A stretch of 64,000 nucleotides of DNA from Calliopum simillimum (taxonomy: Eukaryota; Arthropoda; Insecta; Diptera; Lauxaniidae). This document shows, in pieces, positions 60,658 through 64,000 of the stretch (the first letter of the stretch is position 1; every line of letters starts with the position of its first letter). The notes below the pieces were generated by a model. It worked only from the letters and a program-made list of their open reading frames with translations. It did not search any database and was not told the DNA's origin. Position numbers and translations under genes: made by a program. The stretch covers positions 2,604,001-2,668,000 of the forward strand of contig OX638371.1 of the NCBI GenBank assembly GCA_951812925.1. Direction: 5' to 3'.

Positions 60658-60772
60658 GGGCCGATTTCACAATATTCAGTTAAGAATTAACTGGATCTTT
60701 AAAACTAAATTTCATATAAAATCTTAATTTATCTGGAAGTTAAATTTTTACTGAACATTGTGAAAACGGCCC
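60658..60772. mobile_element. PIF/Harbinger-type MITE, 115 bp
   Basis: The ends GGGCCGATTTCACAATATTC and, in inverse, GGGCCGTTTTCACAATGTTC are flanked by TTA on both sides (60655-60657 and 60773-60775). A TTA/TAA 3-bp duplication with GGGCC..TTTCACAA ends is the usual PIF/Harbinger MITE pattern in animals. The element is an imperfect palindrome with AGTTAA words at both sides. Confidence 0.8.
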
Positions 60773-60775
60773 TTA

Positions 60776-62478
60776 AAATCAAAATATTAACTTAATTTTA
60801 ACTTTGTGCACAACTACACACAAATACCTTTCTAATGGTGTATAATTCAAAGTCGCACTCCATTTCTAACATAGCAAAAAAAGATGGACAATCTTTTGTC
60901 TTGCGTATTAATATATACATATTTAGCACAGAGGTAGCCAATTTATCAACGAACTCATTAGTTAAAATCTTAATGCAACGAATTCGAAGCAGTTTCTTTT
61001 TTAAGGTTCAAACTTTCTTTTTCGATTTTTTGATATAAGTTCTTGGCATACAGAGCAAAAAGCATTCAGCCGATGATATTTCAATTCAATTCATTTTTGA
61101 AATTAAAAAATTTTCAAAATTTATTGCTTATTATAGAAGATAACGAGATAAGCCTTGCCAAGTCACATATTCTATACTACATTCTATACAAAAATTTGTC
61201 AGAGGTCCAAAGATCGAAGTTAAAAGAGTAATTTTTTGAAATTCCAAAATTTTTTGTCTACAAGTCAAAAAAAACCTTTTTGAGCAAAACATAAATATAA
61301 ATGTCCAGTTAAATCGATTAAAGTACCCTTACGTCAAAGTTTCAGAGCGAATAGTGATGGTAATTATATAATATATCAAAATATCTGAGGCATACACTTT
61401 ATTAATTAACATCTGTTCCGTGAGAGACAGTTTGCCGACGCCCGCCTGCATTGAAGTGTAGTAAGTAGAATGCAATAAAAAAGCAATATTCCACTTAAAA
61501 CATTTGTAAATTTTAAAAATTCAAAAAAGAAAAAAAGAATATTAAATGGCGCTCATTACTCGGTGCAAGCAAGCGGTGGAAATGTTGTTATTTATTTCGG
61601 TGTTATGATGAATTTGTTTTGCTCCTGCTGTGTCTTGTGACGTAAATGCCAACAATTAATAAAACATTTATACGCGGCAATATAAAAAATATACATAAAT
61701 GTGTTATTATTTCAAGAGAGTATGCACATACTGGTCAACATTTTAATTGCATTCCATTCACATTTGCGGAACATAAAAAAAAAATGATTCTTTTACAGCT
61801 TTTTTTTCTTTATTTATTCTTCTAGAATTTATTTTTGCCGATGTGGCAATACGCGGCATGGGTGATGGAATTTGCTTGCCAAAATGCATTTTGGCAAATG
61901 ATGCAAATACGCGCTGTGTTCGTACACATGAATACCCAGCCGAACGAACAATCACTTTGACCAAAAATTATTTTATGCATTTCTTGCACACGTCAGCTTT
62001 TTTTATTTCCAAAAAAAAATCAAATAAAATTAAATATTGGACACAGTGTTATAAGTCAAGCCATAGTTTTTTGACTTGCAGTCACAGCAAAAATGAATAT
62101 GTAAAGGTAAATGCTTCTGCGATAATTTTCCGAAATTGGATTGACAGTATATGAGCAAATAATACGTACCTACATTTTGTTTCGCCTATCGTTCTAATAT
62201 TTTTAGATGTTTTGCTGCAAAAAATAAAAATTTTTCTATTAAAAAACAATCAAATATAATAACAAAGTGCAACAAATTGAGGTTAAAACAATCTTAATTT
62301 GATCTTAATAATATTTTTGACTACTTCAGTAGTAATTCCAAATCTGGTAAGCGTTTTTTTTTCTATCAGATCTGAGATCTGAGTTATTCGTAATTTAAAG
62401 TGCAGAAAACTCTATTTTTAAATATTTAGCGTACGATTTCAATCAGCCCGCAGATTCCTGCTCAAACCATTCTCTTAA
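60776..62478. other. AT-rich non-coding stretch
   Basis: Slightly more balanced composition at about 61840-61970, with overlapping 68- and 103-codon frames on opposite strands, neither recognisable. Confidence 0.45.
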
Positions 62479-62592
62479 CTTTTAACTTTTTCCGAGACAT
62501 CATCCATTGAAGTAAAAGTATCCTAGTATTACTTAATTATTTCAATGGATGATCTCTCAGAAAGTAATGATACAATTAAAAAAGTTAAAAGT
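62479..62592. repeat. Small foldback hairpin, dispersed family
   Basis: Arms about 62479-62515 and 62553-62592 (TTTTTCCGAGACATCATCC and its inverse, GGATGATCTCTCAGAAAG) with few mismatches. Related single arms at 7322, 7423 and 58395. Confidence 0.6.
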
Positions 62593-62597
62593 ATGTA

Positions 62598-63130
62598 GTA
62601 GAGTAGAACGGGGTAATGTCGTGCACTGGCTGTTTTAGCCCAAAGAATTGAGTGATTTACCAACTGTTTGTAAGGTAGGGACCTGCTGACCTACTGAGCT
62701 TATGCATATAATACTAGCAATTTTCACCAGTTCGTCTCTACAGAGTAACCTTTTTTTCAAAACGCACGCTTTCGGGACGATAAAAGTGTTTTTTCATCGG
62801 GTCAGAAAAATAATTTCCTTGCGGGAAAATATACCAGGTAAGTGTTTTCTAAAACGAAATATCCTGCCAAAGAAAAGAAGTATTTGGTTTTCGAAAAAAT
62901 TTTGGGCTTCACCGAGTTATCGAAGTTGACCTTTAAAACGACCATTGGGGTAATGTCGTGCACATTCACTTACACAAACACAATTTTTCGCTACACAAAT
63001 GTTGTTACACATGGATGTAACCAATGAAGTTATCTTCGGATCGGATGCTTACTCGTTGCATTCGCTTGAAATGTACGGCTTTACGAGCATGTCAAAGTTG
63101 AGTGCACGACATTGCCCCGTTCTACTCTAC
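62598..63130. mobile_element. TA-flanked MITE with GTAGAGTAGAACGGGG ends
   Basis: The left end GTAGAGTAGAACGGGGTAAT, continuing GTCGTGCACT, is matched in inverse at the right end with one change in the outer 28 bases. TA flanks both sides (62596-62597 and 63131-63132). An internal copy of GGGGTAATGTCGTGCAC lies at about 62947. 533 bp, no recognisable transposase. The core GGGGTAATGTCG is close to GGGGAATAGTGTCG of the 30.7-kb pogo-like element. Confidence 0.82.
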
Positions 63131-63132
63131 TA

Positions 63133-63492
63133 TTTTACAAATTTTGAATTGTGTAAGAGTATGGGTGCTTTTTATATTTTTTCTTCTTTAAAATTGTTTT
63201 AATATTTTAAAGGGTGATTAAAATTACAAAAAAAAAAAAAAACCTTATAAAACCTCTAAAAAATTTTTAAATGCATCTGAGACTTTCTCTGCGTTATCGA
63301 CCAAGATTCGACTTGACATCTCCGATGTCTATGAAAATTTTGTGAAAATTAAGTATTTGAAAAAAATAATAACTGAAAAAAAAAATTATTTTTGGTCGAA
63401 AAAACCTTTTTCCTTTTTCAAAGCCAGAGCTTCGAGCACACTTTTTATTTTTTTTAAAATAGTTTTATTTAAAAGCAAATTATATTACAATC
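63133..63492. other. AT-rich non-coding interval
   Basis: A-run at about 63228-63242; nothing else recognised. Confidence 0.45.
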
Positions 63493-64000
63493 GGTGCCGT
63501 GACATAATCCCCACGGACATAATCCCCATTCACGATATGGGGATTATGTCCGCAAGTAATTCGGACATAATCCCCATTTTTTCAATGGGGATTATGTCCG
63601 CAAGTGTTTCGGACATAATCCCCAGGAAAAAACGGACATAGTCCCCATAACGATATTTTGTTATTGACAACAGAAGCAGCTCAGGATTTACAACTCCCAA
63701 AAATTCCAATACCGTTTCCGCGGCGGTCTTCAGCCGCTGATCAGTCTATAATATATCCAACACCTAGTTTGCTAGCCACAGTAATTTTACATAAGGGTAG
63801 GGGTAAGTGGGCGGCCTGCGGCCGCAGCTCAGGATTTAAAACTCCCAAAAAGCCAACACCGGCTTCGCGGCGGCCTTCGGCCGCGAATCAGTCTGTAATA
63901 TATCCAACACCTAGTTTGCTAGCCACAGTAATTTTTTATAAGAGTAGGGGTAAGTGGGCGGCCTGCGGCCGCAGCTCAGGATTTAGAACTTCCAAAAATC
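63493..64000 (-). mobile_element. Second GGACATAATCCCC element, cut by the window end
   Basis: It begins GGTGCCGTGACATAATCCCC and is the inverse-orientation partner of 35753-36346. Eight GGACATAATCCCCA-type sites in both orientations lie between 63500 and 63650. A short stretch follows that matches the other element's, and then the GC-rich 147-bp units (GATCAGTC at 63739 and its match 147 bp on; GCGGCCTGCG at 63811 and 63958). The right end lies outside the window, so the copy number of the unit is unknown but is already two and beginning a further one. Confidence 0.8.

Noticed and set aside
63342..63641. 99-codon frame ending in repeated DIIP and GIMSAS words
   Set aside because: The repetition is the GGACATAATCCCC site array read in frame.
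1..64000. CRISPR arrays, operons, riboswitches, prokaryotic terminators
   Set aside because: The composition, repeats and transposons are eukaryotic; the direct repeats seen have no regular short spacers.
1..64000. LTR retrotransposon, LINE or endogenous virus
   Set aside because: No reverse transcriptase, integrase, gag or envelope-like frame, no paired LTRs and no convincing LINE tail were found.

Overview
The window looks like non-coding, transposon-rich DNA from a higher fly (Diptera, probably a schizophoran such as a tephritid or muscid). This rests on the strong AT bias, the many CAA/CAG/GTT microsatellites, the absence of operon-like coding, and the types of transposon present (pogo-like, hAT, piggyBac, PIF/Harbinger, CACTA-like and probable MULE-like). 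I cannot name the species. I found no convincing host protein-coding exon in 64 kb. Nearly all open frames are short, low in complexity or lie inside repeats. All repeat alignments were made by eye, with no percentages computed.

Layout. 1-11 kb is mostly plain AT-rich sequence with microsatellites, a tRNA-like remnant (5.8 kb) and a dispersed repeat (4.2 kb). 11-31.7 kb carries discrete elements: a TA-flanked MITE (11006-11703), a CACTA-like element (12100-13162), a 1.9-kb foldback (15017-16892), a pogo-like deletion derivative (17878-18791), a hairpin with two FTZ-F1-like sites (21.9-22.1 kb), a local triplication (22.6-23.1 kb), an inverted-repeat element (27747-28249), a near-perfect hAT snapback with an 8-bp duplication (29098-29428), and a second pogo-like derivative with a recognisable transposase remnant (30718-31655). 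31741-34226 is the most striking structure: a 407-bp-arm palindrome running into a 574-bp tandem array whose every unit carries tRNA-type Pol III A and B boxes. 35753-36346 is a 594-bp element, MULE-like by its 9-bp duplication, with clustered operator-like sites and a 147-bp internal period. A second member enters at 63493 and runs off the end.

37-57 kb holds a candidate promoter (37.1-37.4 kb), a pogo-type MITE with a piggyBac MITE nested inside it (39292-40606), a duplicated non-coding module (44.2 and 46.1 kb), another TA-type MITE (46944-47699), a 1.2-kb octamer satellite (49741-50970), further TIR elements, and a perfect 32-bp hairpin (55057-55124). Around 56.5-57.6 kb a less AT-rich stretch ends in a good splice donor. 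It is the best candidate for a host 5' exon, in which case the DNA to its right would be first intron. 57.6-64 kb holds small MITEs, including a PIF/Harbinger one (60658-60772), and another TA-type MITE (62598-63130).

How the parts relate. At least six elements have TA duplications (some decayed) and related, GGGG/GGGTAATGTG-like ends. Two of these retain or resemble a pogo-like transposase gene, so they probably form one mobilised group. Three or four structurally different elements share the terminus TATATGGGCAAATCC. The region appears to have grown by repeated insertion of non-autonomous DNA transposons, not by gene content.
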